A stretch of 64,000 nucleotides of DNA from Maratus speciosus (taxonomy: Eukaryota > Arthropoda > Arachnida > Araneae > Salticidae). The notes under the pieces are model-generated. The model was not told where the DNA came from and made no database searches. It saw only the letters and a program-made list of their open reading frames with translations. A program made the position numbers and the translations under genes. The DNA lies in assembly GCA_963932465.1 (NCBI GenBank), contig OZ010792.1, positions 20,799,632 to 20,863,631 of the forward strand, given 5' to 3'. Shown one piece after another: positions 1 through 10,437 of the stretch (positions are counted from its first letter, which is position 1; each line of letters opens with the position of its first letter).

Positions 1-102
1 AAAACCCCTTTTCAGCCAAGTAGTAAGTGTCGCCAAGCACCGGTTTATACGCATGTTTGGCTTAACAAAAATAAAATGTAAATAATAAACAAAATTCGCT
101 AA

Positions 103-460
103 ACTGGCAATCAGTAATCCTTGTATGAGCGCTTCGCGCACATTTACTGGAAAAAAAACATCGCCGAATTCAGCATTTCTTGCGATATAGCATTCTCAAA
201 ATTCAGCAGTTCTCGTCTTGTAGCAATCTCAAAATGTAAAAAACTCTTAAAGCAGCAAAATATACCTAAAAAACGAAACTTGATAAAGTGGCAATCAGCA
301 ATAGTTGTATGAGCGCTTCGCGCTCATTTACTGAAAAAAGAACATCGCCGAATTCAGCATTTTTCACAGTATAGCATTCTCAAAATTCAGTAGTTCTCGT
401 TTTGTAGCAATCTCAAAATGTAAAAAACTCTTAAAGCAACAAAATATACATAAAATTATC
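103..460. repeat. 186-bp direct tandem repeat, two copies
   Basis: Two successive copies about 186 bp apart share the block that starts with TGGCAATCAG and runs through CGCCGAATTCAGCA to the AGCAATCTCAAAATG region. Both contain a short hairpin around GAGCGCTTCGCGC, which is perfect in the second copy (GAGCGC-TTC-GCGCTC). The copies differ by scattered substitutions. No coding function is apparent. Confidence 0.8.
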
Positions 461-1035
461 AACATACCTTAACAGACATCTGCTTTCTTGAAACCTACAG
501 CACAAAATATAACACCGCCGTCATTTTCCAAAATAGGCTTAATACGCATTGACACGCTATAAACAAACCTCCCTTTCTTGTCAAAATTTCCTCATATTTC
601 TTAATTACTTCAGCAAGAGCGTTTAAACGGACTACAGAAACTATAGTCAATGAAATACATCCAATAAATTTAACATAAAAATAAAAAGACAACCATAGAA
701 CACGATATCAAAATCAAAATACATCGATACATCCACAAAATCTAAGCTTCTCAGGGGTTGTCAGAACACGACACGTCACAACACATACGTCACACGAGGT
801 TTCCATATCGAGTTTGTCATATCCGTAAACACCGCAACAAAAAATCGCCAAACAATTCAAAACAACAACAGCTGAGGGAACATACGGCATCTATGCCGAA
901 AAGATTCTGTTCTGGTTTAGTTCAGTTTAAACTGCACAGGGAATAAAAAATGTTAAAAATTTTCAGTTAAAACAATATTATGTATTTAAAATTTTGTTTT
1001 ATAAATTTCTGATTTTTTGATAGTTGATACTAAAT
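461..1035. other. No recognisable feature
   Basis: AT-rich sequence. Short open frames occur on both strands, but none shows a recognisable domain, codon bias or a plausible splice structure. Confidence 0.6.
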
Positions 1036-1044
1036 CCTATAGCT

Positions 1045-2887
1045 TTATATATATATATCATCATCATCATCATCGTTTTCAATCCACTGCTGGATGTAGG
1101 TCTCCCCCAGATTTTTCCAATGTTTCCTGTCTAGTGCTTTAGTCATCCAATTTACACCGGCTACTTTTCTGATTTCATCACTCCATCTTACTTGAGGTCG
1201 TCTTCTTGGCCGTTTTACATCTCTGGTATACCACTGTAGGGTGTTTGTGCTCCATCTATTGTCTTGTCTTCTTGCAATGTGCCCAGCCCATTTCCATTTT
1301 AGCCGTTTAATTCTTTCAATGATGTCAAAAACTTTCGTCTGACTTCTTATCCGGGTTATTCTTTTTCGGTCTCTTCTAGTTATACCTAGCATACATCTTT
1401 CCATACTTCTCTGTGTTGTTTGTAATCTTTGTACCATCCGTTTTGTTAGCGTCCATGTTTCTGCTCCATAAGTTAGGACAGGAAAAACACATTGGTTAAA
1501 TACCTTTCTTTTCAAACACAGGGGCATGCTACTCTTCAGAATAATATTGTTCTTCCCAAAAGCACTCCATCCATTTCTTAATCTTCTATTGATTTCATTC
1601 ATGATACTATTATCAGATGATATTTCTTGCCCAAGGTACACATAACTTTGCACTTCTTTAATTTCAGTGTTGTTGTAGACGATTTTCTTTTTTGATGCAA
1701 ATGAATTGAACATCACCTTAGTCTTTTCCAAATTTATTTTTAATCTCACATTAATGCTAGCTTCTGCCAAATCTTTTAGCATATTTTCCAATTCTTCAGG
1801 ACTGTTACTGAAAATTAAAATGTCGTCAGCGAATCGGAGATGACTTAAATATTCCCCATTTATTCTAATCCCTTTGTTTTCCCAATCCAGCTTCTTGAAA
1901 ATATTTTCTAAGACAGCAGTAAAAAGCTTAGGCGAAATGGTGTCTCCTTGTCTTACCCCTCTTCCAAGCTTGATCTTTGTCCAAGCGTATGGTTGCTGTT
2001 GCTTTCTTGTAAATCTTCTTTATAATATTGATGTAAGGTTTGTCTATACCAATGTCCTCCAGAGATTCTACTACTGCTGATGTGTAGACCGAATCAAATG
2101 CTTTTTCATAATCAATAAAGGCAAGGCAAAGAGGTAAATTATATTCCTTATGTTTTTCTATGAGTTCCCTTACCGTTTGGATATGATCCATTGTGCTGAA
2201 TCCACTTCGGAATCCTGCTTGTTCTCTAGGTTGAGCTGAGTCCAGAGCTGATTCAAGTCTTGTCGTTAAAACTTTGGTGAAAATTTTATAAATCCCTGAC
2301 AGTAAGCTGATTGGACAGTAGTTTTTAATGTTTTCCTTCTCTCCTTTCTTGTAAAGTAGCACCATCACAGCATTATTCCAATCTTCTGGTACATCTGACT
2401 TCTGGAGACATTTCGAAAACAGTAAGGATAGCATTTTTGCAAATTCTTCTCCTGCTTCTTTGATAAGGTAGATTGTAATTCCATCTTCTCCGGGGCATTT
2501 ACCTTTTTTCATAAATTTAATGGCTTGTAAAACTTCGTCTGTCATCACTGGGATTATGGCATCGGTTTCTGTTAAGTTTTCTCGTGGATCACATAAGTTG
2601 ATTTCCCTCTGATCTTCACATTTATATAAATCGTTATAGAATTTTTCGACAATGTGTACTATTTCTTTATTGATTTTGGTGATTGTTCCATCTGCCCTCT
2701 TTAGTGCAAAAATACCTTTTCTTCCAACACAAAGTTTTCGCCTAGCTGATTTTAAACTTTTGTTATCTTCTAGAATTTTCTTGACAAGATCAGAGTTAAA
2801 TTTTCTGATATCTTCTGTAACACATTTTCTTACTGTTTTACATAATTCAGCATATTCAACACTTGATTTAGGATCGTTTTTCTTCAT
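1045..2887 (-). pseudogene. RTE LINE reverse transcriptase, frameshifted
   Basis: Reverse transcriptase domain continuing the LINE polyprotein. The upstream frame (1928-2887) shows the fingers motif GKCPGEDGI, YKKGEKENIKNYCPISLL, the QAGFRSGFST block and the catalytic motif A FIDYEKAFDSV. Near 1985 the frame shifts. In the next frame the minus strand reads RGVRQGDTISPKLF and then the catalytic motif C RFADD (codons at 1822-1836), and continues into the downstream frame 1045-1791. That frame holds a thumb-like part with YGAETWTL and WAGHIARR, typical of RTE/BovB-like elements. The Asp run at the C-terminus is the translated 3' tandem repeat. No domain is missing, but the frame breaks make the copy inactive. 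Confidence 0.88.
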
Positions 2888-2966
2888 TTTAAATTCTCTG
2901 CGTTTCTTCTGTTATTTTCTTTGTCTGCTTTACTTGTGCATCGCCGGCTATCTTCTTTGCAATATC

Positions 2967-4101
2967 TTATAGAGTACTGGTTAGTTTCTTGTTCACTACT
3001 GTAACATCTTGCTCTTCTGCTAAAGTTGATTGAAGTACTTGGAAACGGTTTTTAAGTTCCAAATGGAAATCTTCTTTATGTTTCTGGAGATTTATTATAT
3101 CGATTGATTTCTTTGAATGTTGCAAAAGCTTCATTCTTTCCACTTTAGTATTTAACAGCAGTTTGCATCTAACCAACCTGTGATCACTTCCTGTATTGAA
3201 GTTATTGAGAACGCTGCAATCCTGAATAAGATGCTTTTTGTTTGTTAAGATGTAGTCGATTTCACTTGTTGAGCCATTTGCACAACGCCATGTCCATTTT
3301 CTTTGTGGCTTTTTCTTGAAAAATGAATTCATGATATACAACTGTTCACATTCTGCAAACTCAATCAATCTGTTTCCTCTTTCATTTCGCACCCCATATC
3401 CATGATTTCCTACTGATAACTCACCTTTCTTTTTTTCCCCCAATTCTAGCATTCCAGTCTCCCATTATTAATTTTATGTAGCATTTTCCCTTTTGATGCA
3501 TTGAAGCTACTTCTTCATAGAAATCCTCAACTTCTTCATCAGTATAGCTTACTGTTGGTGCATAAACTTGGGTAATTTGCAACTTGTATCTTCTGGACAC
3601 CTGTATTACTAACCTTGCAACTCTATCTGATGCACTATCATATTCTACTATGTGATTCTTCCACCTTTTATGAATCAGAAATTCTACACCGCTTGTTCTT
3701 CCATCTTCTGTGCCTCTGTAGTATAATACATGTCCGCAGGCAAGATCTATCTTCTCTTCTCCTTTTCTTCTTACTTCACATAATCCTAGGATGTCCCAGT
3801 TAATTCTTTCTAATTCTTCTTCAAGTTCCTGTAAACGATTTTCCGAAGATAGGGATCGTCCATTATACGTAGCCAAGGTCATCAACTTATGGCAGCCTAG
3901 CCGAGCCCGGTTATTCTTAGCACCCTCTATCTTCATGTCTTTCTGATCGCTGCCGTAACCAGGAACATTCAGACCGCCGGGAATTAAGGGCCGTGATTTA
4001 TTTTTTGAATTCATGGTAAAATAAGGGGGGTAGGTGGCCAAATTCCTCCACGCTGGCCAAGCAGGTTGGAGGAAGCCCATCCGCGTTCGTTCCCCATGCA
4101 C
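2967..4101 (-). pseudogene. RTE LINE endonuclease (APE type), frameshifted
   Basis: Nicking endonuclease of the LINE, which cuts target DNA to prime reverse transcription. The first reading frame (3421-4101) shows the N-terminal motif LATYNGRSL, the catalytic-glutamate motif LGLCEVR, the QVYAPT motif and GDWNARIGG. The second frame (2967-3452) carries the terminal catalytic SDHRLV motif. The two frames overlap in an A/T homopolymer near 3430, consistent with a 1-base indel. The second frame ends in TAA at 2967, and endonuclease-to-RT linker sequence continues in frame beyond it. Proteins of this type are often mislabelled 'craniofacial development protein 2-like' in animal genomes. The intact element would encode one polyprotein, so this is a broken half. 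Confidence 0.85.
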
Positions 4102-4654
4102 TAGGCAAAGGTACTAACAGGCTGTATCGGTGGAAGGTGCGGATTGGACATTAAGTCTCCGCTCCCAGTCGATTCCTTTAAGTCCTCCTCGAAGGCAATT
4201 AAAGGGTCTTCTCCTGGTTAATAAGCAGAGGCTATTAAACAGCCCATATATATATATATATATATAAGTGCATAAAGCAAATTGTTGTTTTGGTTTACAA
4301 TTAGTTGATCTTCAATTTTGTTCTAAGTAAAAAAAAAAAATATATGCTTTTAGTATATTAAGTTTTCATGTTAAGTGCAATATATTTTAGTTTCTAATGT
4401 ATATTATGCTTGAAAATACTTTATTATCAGGAAAGTAGACTATTTTGAAAATATCGGATATTTTAGATATTTTTGAAAATATCATGATATTTACGAACCC
4501 TGTATTCAGGTTCTATCCTTCATATATAAGAAAGCCAAGTAATATGTTCTTTGATCTGTTCAGCTGTCTTGTTACAGGTCAGATTTTATTTTTCAATGAT
4601 TAAATTTGTGAAAGATTCAATTTGAAGTTGGAAAAATTCCATGAAAGTCTATTT

Positions 4655-4800
4655 ACAAGACAAAGATATTTGTGAAGGGACCTGTTTTGGGATAAAAACT
4701 TTTGTGAAGGGTTCTGTTTTGGGATAAAAAAATTTGTGAAGGGTCCTGTTTTGAGATGAAAATTTTTGTGGAAGAATCATGTTTTAAGATTTAAAATATT
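4655..4800. repeat. Short tandem repeat, ~43 bp unit, 3-4 copies
   Basis: Repeats of TTTGTGAAGGGTCCTGTTTT followed by GGGATAAAAA, with copies near 4670, 4712, 4754 and a degenerate one near 4790. The flanking 4250-4650 shows nothing else that I recognise. Confidence 0.75.
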
Positions 4801-4910
4801 TTTTATCAAGGGTCCTTTAAGAACCTAAAATTTTCCTAAACAGATCCCGGATTAATCTTGAAAGGATTAATTATTTTTGTGTAAAAGGTCAAACATTATA
4901 TTTTTTGGCT

Positions 4911-6858
4911 TAAAGATGAAAATAAGGAATTTTGCTTAGTGGCCACTGGCCGGTAAGTTGATTTTTTTTAGTAGCCAGTTACTGGCTAGTGAGAATAATT
5001 TCTTTAGTCGCCAGTAAGTACATTTATGTCACTGAATATTTCATTTAAAAATATATAAGTTTAGAGTAAATAAGTAATTTATATAATAAACAAAAATATT
5101 TTAATTCATATTGTTTTGAATGAACTTGAGATACTAATTTCCAATCTATTTTAAATTTTAAAATAAATTAACAGCAAAGTTATGTAGCTAGCTATATAAG
5201 CATGTTACATATAAGTCCACTATACTTAAGAACTTTTCAAAATTAAAAAAAAAAAAATCTGAAATTTACAGCAAATTTTCGGAAATGTAAAGGGGGGGGA
5301 GGGGGGGGGGGGAGCTGGGGAGGGTCTCTCCTGGAACTAATTATGCATTTTTTACATGATACTTTAACAACATTCGCGTTTTTCCGCGATCTATTGGTGA
5401 TGTTTATGTTTCTTCCGCGATCCTTTGACAAAATGTGCGTTTTTTTTTTTTCGTGATCTTTTGACAAAATGTGCGTTTTTTTAGAAATCTTTTGTCAAAA
5501 TTCAAAATTTGCACTTTTTTAGTAATTTTTTTATGCAATTCGCGTTCGTTTTTGCGATTCTTTGACAAAATTTGGGTTTTTTCCTGGGATCTATTGACGA
5601 AATTCGCGTTTCTTCCACGATCCATTGACGATATTTTGCATTTTTCCAAGATTTATTGACGATATTCTACGTTTTTTTTTTTTTCGCGATTCTTTGACGA
5701 AATTCGGGTTTTTTTAGCGATCCTTTGAAGAAATACAGGTTTTTCTACGATCCTTTGACGAGATGTGCGATTTTTTCGCATTCTTAAAAAAAAATTCTCG
5801 TTTTTCTTTCACGATTCCTTGACGAAATTCGTGTTTTTTTCGCGATTCCTTGACGATATTTGCGTTTTTTTCGCAATCTATTGACAATATTTGCATTTTT
5901 TTTGCGATCTATTGACGATATTTGCGTTTTTTTCGCGATCTACTGATGATATTTGCGTTTTTTCGCGATCTACTGACGATATTTGTGTTTTTTTCGCGAT
6001 CTACTGATGATATTTGCGTTTTTTCGCGATCTACTGACGATATTTGTGTTTTTTTTCGCGATCTACTGATGATATTTGTGTTTTTTTCGCGATCTACTGA
6101 TGATATTTGCGTTTTTTCGCGATCTACTGACGATATTTGTGTTTTTTTCGCGATCTACTGATGATATTTGCGTTTTTTCGCGATCTACTGACGATATTTG
6201 TGTTTTTTTTCGCGATCTACTGATGATATTTGTGTTTTTTTCGCGATCTACTGACGATATTTGTGTTTTTTTCGCTATCTACTGACAATATTTGCATTTT
6301 TTTCGCGATCTATTGAAGATATTTGCATTTTTTTTGCAATCTATTGATGATATTTGCGTTTTTTCGCAATCTATTGACGATATTTGCGTTTTTTCTGCGA
6401 TCCATTCACGATATTTGGGTTTTTTCACGATCCTTCGACGAAATTTATGATTTTTCCATAATCTTTTGACGAAATGTGCGTTTTTTCGCGGTCTTTTTAC
6501 GAAATTATCGGGTTTTTTCACGATTCAGTGACGAAATTAGCGTTTGTTGTTCGCGATATACTGACGATATTTGCGTTTTTTCCGCGATCCATTCACGATC
6601 TCTGCGTTTTTTCCGCGATCACTTGACGAAATTTGGGTTTCTGATCGATTCTTTGACGAAATTAGCTTTTTTTTCGCGATCTATTGACGTTATTTGGGTA
6701 TTTTCGCGATCTTTTGACAAAATTTGCGTTTTTTTTTTCTGCGATTCTTTGACGAAATCCCTTTGGAAAATCCTGCATTTGGCCGGTACTTTCCATATTT
6801 TAAGTCGCCAGTTTTTCAAGTTTAGTCGCCGAGTGGCGAGTGCTTATTTTCATCTTTA
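4911..6858. mobile_element. hAT-like TIR element filled with 30-bp minisatellite
   Basis: The ends are a perfect 16-bp terminal inverted repeat, TAAAGATGAAAATAAG (4911-4926), with its complement at 6843-6858. An identical 8-bp direct repeat TTTTGGCT lies immediately outside (4903-4910 and 6859-6866), the target-site length expected for hAT transposons. Subterminal GGCCACTGGC/GTCGCC motifs occur near both ends. The interior has no transposase. It holds a leader (about 5236-5350, with a poly-A run, ACAGCAAATTTTC and a G-rich patch) and a long minisatellite. The element is non-autonomous. Confidence 0.85.
5340..6770. repeat. 30-31 bp minisatellite array with higher-order repeat
   Basis: About 45 monomers of the type TTTTTTCGCGATCTACTGAC-GATATTTGCG. 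Flanking monomers are diverged (TTTGACGAAATTCGCG forms). The core at about 5930-6270 is homogeneous: monomers alternate GATGATATTTGCG and GACGATATTTGTG, and a block of five monomers (about 154 bp) is itself duplicated. Several open frames through the array are artefacts of the unit lacking stops in some frames. Confidence 0.92.
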
Positions 6859-7015
6859 TTTTGGCTTTAAACAATTTTAAATAACATTTTTTCAGGCATA
6901 AATTTCAAAAAAAGCTAAACAGTCTAGATCATTTTTATAAAATAGAAACTCGTTAAATTTTTTCAAAAGTTTTAATTCTTAACAAACTGGCAATTGTAGT
7001 CTAGTCAAAGCAATC

Positions 7016-9132
7016 CAGGGTTGCAAAAAAGCCGGCTAAAATTAAAAAAAGCCAGGCCGGTGGCTTTTATTGGTTTTAACCGGCTTTTTTTGGCCATAAT
7101 TGGCCTTTATACAATAAAGCATTGTAATTATAAACTACACATTTTAAAGTGTTTTTAATTAGTTTTAATGACATTTAATTGATTTACAGTTTAACAAGTA
7201 ACCCAATTTCTCAATAATGAGGACATTAATACTGGAATAAAACTTAGATGATTTTGCCAGTGATTTGTATTCAGAATTGCAAATATGTCTGCTAAATTTT
7301 AAAAGGGCCATACCAACTGCCAATTTTTTCATTTTTACTGCTTTATAAAATTAAAGAGGACAATGGTTACTTAGTTATATGTTTTATTACTTAATTTTAA
7401 GAGCTATTAATACAAGTCTTATTTTATTTCTAGCAAACATTTAAAATTATACATAGTCATATTAATAAAAACACCACCATTTCTCACTATTAAAAACATT
7501 ATGAATAGCATATGCATGAATATGCATAGCAACAAGCTTTTCAAAATTTTATTTTGAGAATTTTTTTTTTTCTTGTTTAAATGTTCTATTTTTTATACAC
7601 TTATGTACCACTCTCCTCAAATAAAACATATTTTCTAATTCCTCGTTTCCATTTTGATGTGTTACATTTTGTCATTAAGGCTGTTAAATCCAAAAGGGCA
7701 ACTTTCTGACATAAGTTTTAATTTATTTTTGTCCAGAAATACATGAAACTAGCAGATGAAACTTCAGAAAATACTGTCAAAGTGAGTGTTTTGAACTGAA
7801 TTTCTGCACAAAAGAAGAAACCACTCAGAAAAGGGTGAAAAAACATGTTTGTCACATAATCAATATCTCTTTATAAATCAATAGGTAATTGATGGATCAA
7901 AAAATGGAAAACACAGGTTCGATTCCAAATCGCTTCCATGGTCAGGCTTTCGAATTTTACATCTTTCCATTAAAAAATGAATTTGTAAATGTGTCAAAAC
8001 ATTTTGCGCTTGTTGAGCAGAGCAGTTAAAAACAGTTTTAATTAAATATAATCTTTAAAATGTGTACAGTACACTCCCTTTAATCCACACAGGTTGGGAC
8101 CAAGCGTTTTGCAGATTATAGGTCATTTCTTTGTTTACATTGTATTATTTTGAAATTATCAACAAATGTAGTAACCACATTGTATATAAATAACACAGAA
8201 ATAAAAGAAACTGCTTATATATATATACATATATAAACTGTACCCAATATTAGAAATACATTTAAAAAATAAAATAATGCACAATTAATAGAAACATTTC
8301 TACTTATTTTTAGATCTCAAGCATTGCAGTGATAATGGTTTGCTTTATAGCTTTTAATTTATACTCTGCAATTTAATCTTGAAGCCTATTACAAGAGTCA
8401 GAATTTCTTGATAAATAACAAAAGTTTGTTTTTCTAAAAGATTAAGACATTTATCCAAAAGAGCTAATCCCTCTTTAAAAGTAATTTTATCTTTTATATA
8501 GCCAACAAATATGTTCAGAATATAACAGTCTAATAGTTATTTATAAGATACACAGAATATTTCTTTCTAACCAATGCAGAAATGGATTAAAAAATTTTAG
8601 TGCATTTAAAATTAATTATAATTCTTAATAAATTCATGAAATTAGTCAACATTTATTACAGTCAAAATGTGAGTTATCATGCTTAAAAAAAGATTTTAAC
8701 TCTTTGTTTACATGTTTGTTTACATCTGAAATATAGTGCGGATTATAGGCGTTTACGTATTATAGAGTTGCTGATTAGAGGGAGTGGACTGTAGTATATG
8801 TGGAGCTATATAATATAGAATTTCAAAACACCAGTTTGGAGCCTAACTTATATCCTTTTCAATGTTTTTATATTTTTTTTTTTTTCAGACATAATGCATT
8901 CAGTTGTCTTCTAGAAGTTACAAAGACTTATTTATTTGCTAAAGTTTAATAGAAATCTATTATTTTTTTTAGTAGAAAATATTTATAAGTGTATTAAAAA
9001 TTAATTGATCCAAATTTAAAACAAATTTACTGTAAACCAACTTTAAAAAATAAAAACTGGCTTTTTTTAAGTGGTTAAAACCAAAAAAAGCCGGCCGGCT
9101 TTTTTTGGCCTGGCTAAAAGCCAGCAACCCTG
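7016..9132. mobile_element. Non-autonomous hAT element, TIR CAGGGTTGC, 8-bp TSD
   Basis: The left end CAGGGTTGC (7016) and right end GCAACCCTG (9132) are inverted copies. Both are followed inward by AAAAAAGCCGGC-type motifs arranged as short internal palindromes. The 8-bp direct repeat AAGCAATC flanks the element exactly (7008-7015 and 9133-9140). No transposase is recognisable in the 2117 bp. A Tigger-like MITE is nested inside (8067-8791). Confidence 0.92.
8067..8791. mobile_element. Tigger/pogo-like MITE nested in the hAT element
   Basis: The left end CAGTACACTCCCTTTAATC and the right end (complement CAGTCCACTCCCTCTAATC) form an imperfect inverted repeat flanked by TA on both sides (8065-8066 and 8792-8793). 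CAGT termini with a TA target duplication are typical of pogo/Tigger elements. No coding capacity is seen. Confidence 0.85.
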
Positions 9133-9157
9133 AAGCAATCTCCTATTTTGGGTAATT

Positions 9158-10165
9158 CGCAATATACTCTCCTTCGCCAATCTCCTTCAATAACTGCGCC
9201 AATGTGGCAACGATGACGTCACAAAATATGGCAACCCTAAGATTTCTCTGGAGAGAGTTGATGGTTTAAACTCCTTGTTTTGTAAGCTGCTTTTTAATTA
9301 GACCGAATTGGAAGCTTATTTTTTTTTTGTAAAAGGCTTTCTTATTGGACAAAGAGGAGAATCAAGGAACATTTTGAATTTGTTTGGAAAAACGTTGATA
9401 TTGCTGCAGTGGTTTTTCGTTGAAGAGTTCTCTGTGTCGCAGTTTTTTATTATTTGTTTTCTCAATCTTGTATATTTTGAAACAAGTACTTATCTGGATA
9501 AATGCTTGACAGGTGAGAATAAATATTCGATCAGTTATTTTTCTTTTATTTTTACCTGTATTTTTGAGCATTGATTGAATTATGTACGAAAGAAAGGTTG
9601 ATTGTTCCAAGCTATGAATGACTAAAAGTGACAGATTGAGTGATGCTTTTGAATGACCTCCTAGAGCACAAGGTAAAATTATGAATAAAAAACGGGGGGT
9701 TCAGGGGGGCAGTAGCCCCCCTGATTAAAAAAAAGGGGGCCCCTCTGATTAAAAAAAACAACATTGTTTTGCTCCCATTACTGTTAACAAACGCTCTTTT
9801 TTAATAATTTGGGTAAGTGAAAGTTTTGTTTTCAGGTATATTTGATAAAATGTATTTTTAAAAATATGAAATGTATTTTTTTTAAATGTATTTCGAAAAA
9901 TTTTGAAATTTTATGTATTATTTTTACTCAAAAATACAGGTTAAAATAAGAGAAAAATGACTGATCGAATATCTATTTTCACATTTTAAGCATTTGTCTA
10001 GATAGGTACTTGTTTCAAAACATAGGAGATACGAGAAGAGAAAACAAATAATAATTTTGCGTACTCTCTCCCGGATGTTGCAGCTCCGGGAGTTAGTACG
10101 CGAAAATGCGCCAATTTGGCGATTTTTGAAAATTGCGCCAAGAAGGAGAGTAAACTGCGATCGCA
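9158..10165. mobile_element. Foldback-type element with long inverted arms
   Basis: Sequence from about 9158 to 9580 is matched, in inverted orientation and with about 85% identity where aligned, by about 9925-10165. The shared parts include TACTCTCCTTC, ATTATTTGTTTTCTC and a block of about 100 bp around GAAACAAGTACTTATCTGG (9478) and its inverted copy ending near 10020. The 350-bp spacer holds a G-rich patch near 9690-9750. Matching short open frames on the two strands are a by-product of the inverted repeat. No transposase is seen, and exact boundaries and target duplication were not resolved. Confidence 0.7.
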
Positions 10166-10248
10166 CCAATATTTCGTTATTACATTAAAATGCTTCAAGA
10201 AACAAATCTTCTCAAACTACTAGCGCTTAAAAAAGAAATACTTTTATG

Positions 10249-10437
10249 TACCGTAATTTCCGGTGTATAATCCGCGACTAGGATAAACTATTACAAATCG
10301 GAAATTTTATTTAAAGAACGAAGTCAAATAAATGCTAAGCAGAAGAAAGTCATATTTTGTTTAGAAAAAAAAAAAAAAAAACTTTGTTACGAAACAGAGT
10401 TATCTGAGCTACAGCTTATACGCCGGAAACTACGGTA
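10249..10437. mobile_element. Small TA-flanked MITE
   Basis: Terminal inverted repeat TACCGTAATTTCCGG (10249-10263) with CCGGAAACTACGGTA (10423-10437). The 189-bp unit begins and ends with TA, consistent with a TA target duplication. It is non-coding. Confidence 0.8.

Larger units (their letters stand above)
1040..4250 (-). mobile_element. RTE-clade non-LTR retrotransposon (LINE), degenerate
   Basis: A near full-length LINE read on the minus strand, with 5' end near 4250 and 3' end near 1040. The order is an apurinic-type (APE) endonuclease, then reverse transcriptase, then a C-terminal segment ending in a run of Asp codons. That run is the (GAT)n 3' tail, characteristic of RTE elements, which lack poly-A tails. 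Both flanks are (TA)n, so it probably landed in a TA microsatellite. The reading frame is broken several times: a frameshift near 3430 in a homopolymer, a TAA at 2967, a further frame change before 2887, and a frameshift near 1985. It is therefore a dead copy. The GC-richer 5' region (4102-4240) is the likely 5' UTR. Confidence 0.9.

Noticed and set aside
1874..2080. Plus-strand ORFs across the LINE (e.g. 2652-2972, 3615-3803)
   Set aside because: Antisense shadows of the RTE polyprotein.
5340..6880. Several 60-134-codon open frames on both strands
   Set aside because: They are translations of the 30-bp minisatellite, whose unit lacks stops in some frames. They encode only repeated FFRDLL/STDDICVF-type strings.
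9308..10198. Paired ORFs on opposite strands suggesting overlapping genes
   Set aside because: Their similarity comes from the inverted repeat of the foldback element. No domain or start context supports translation.
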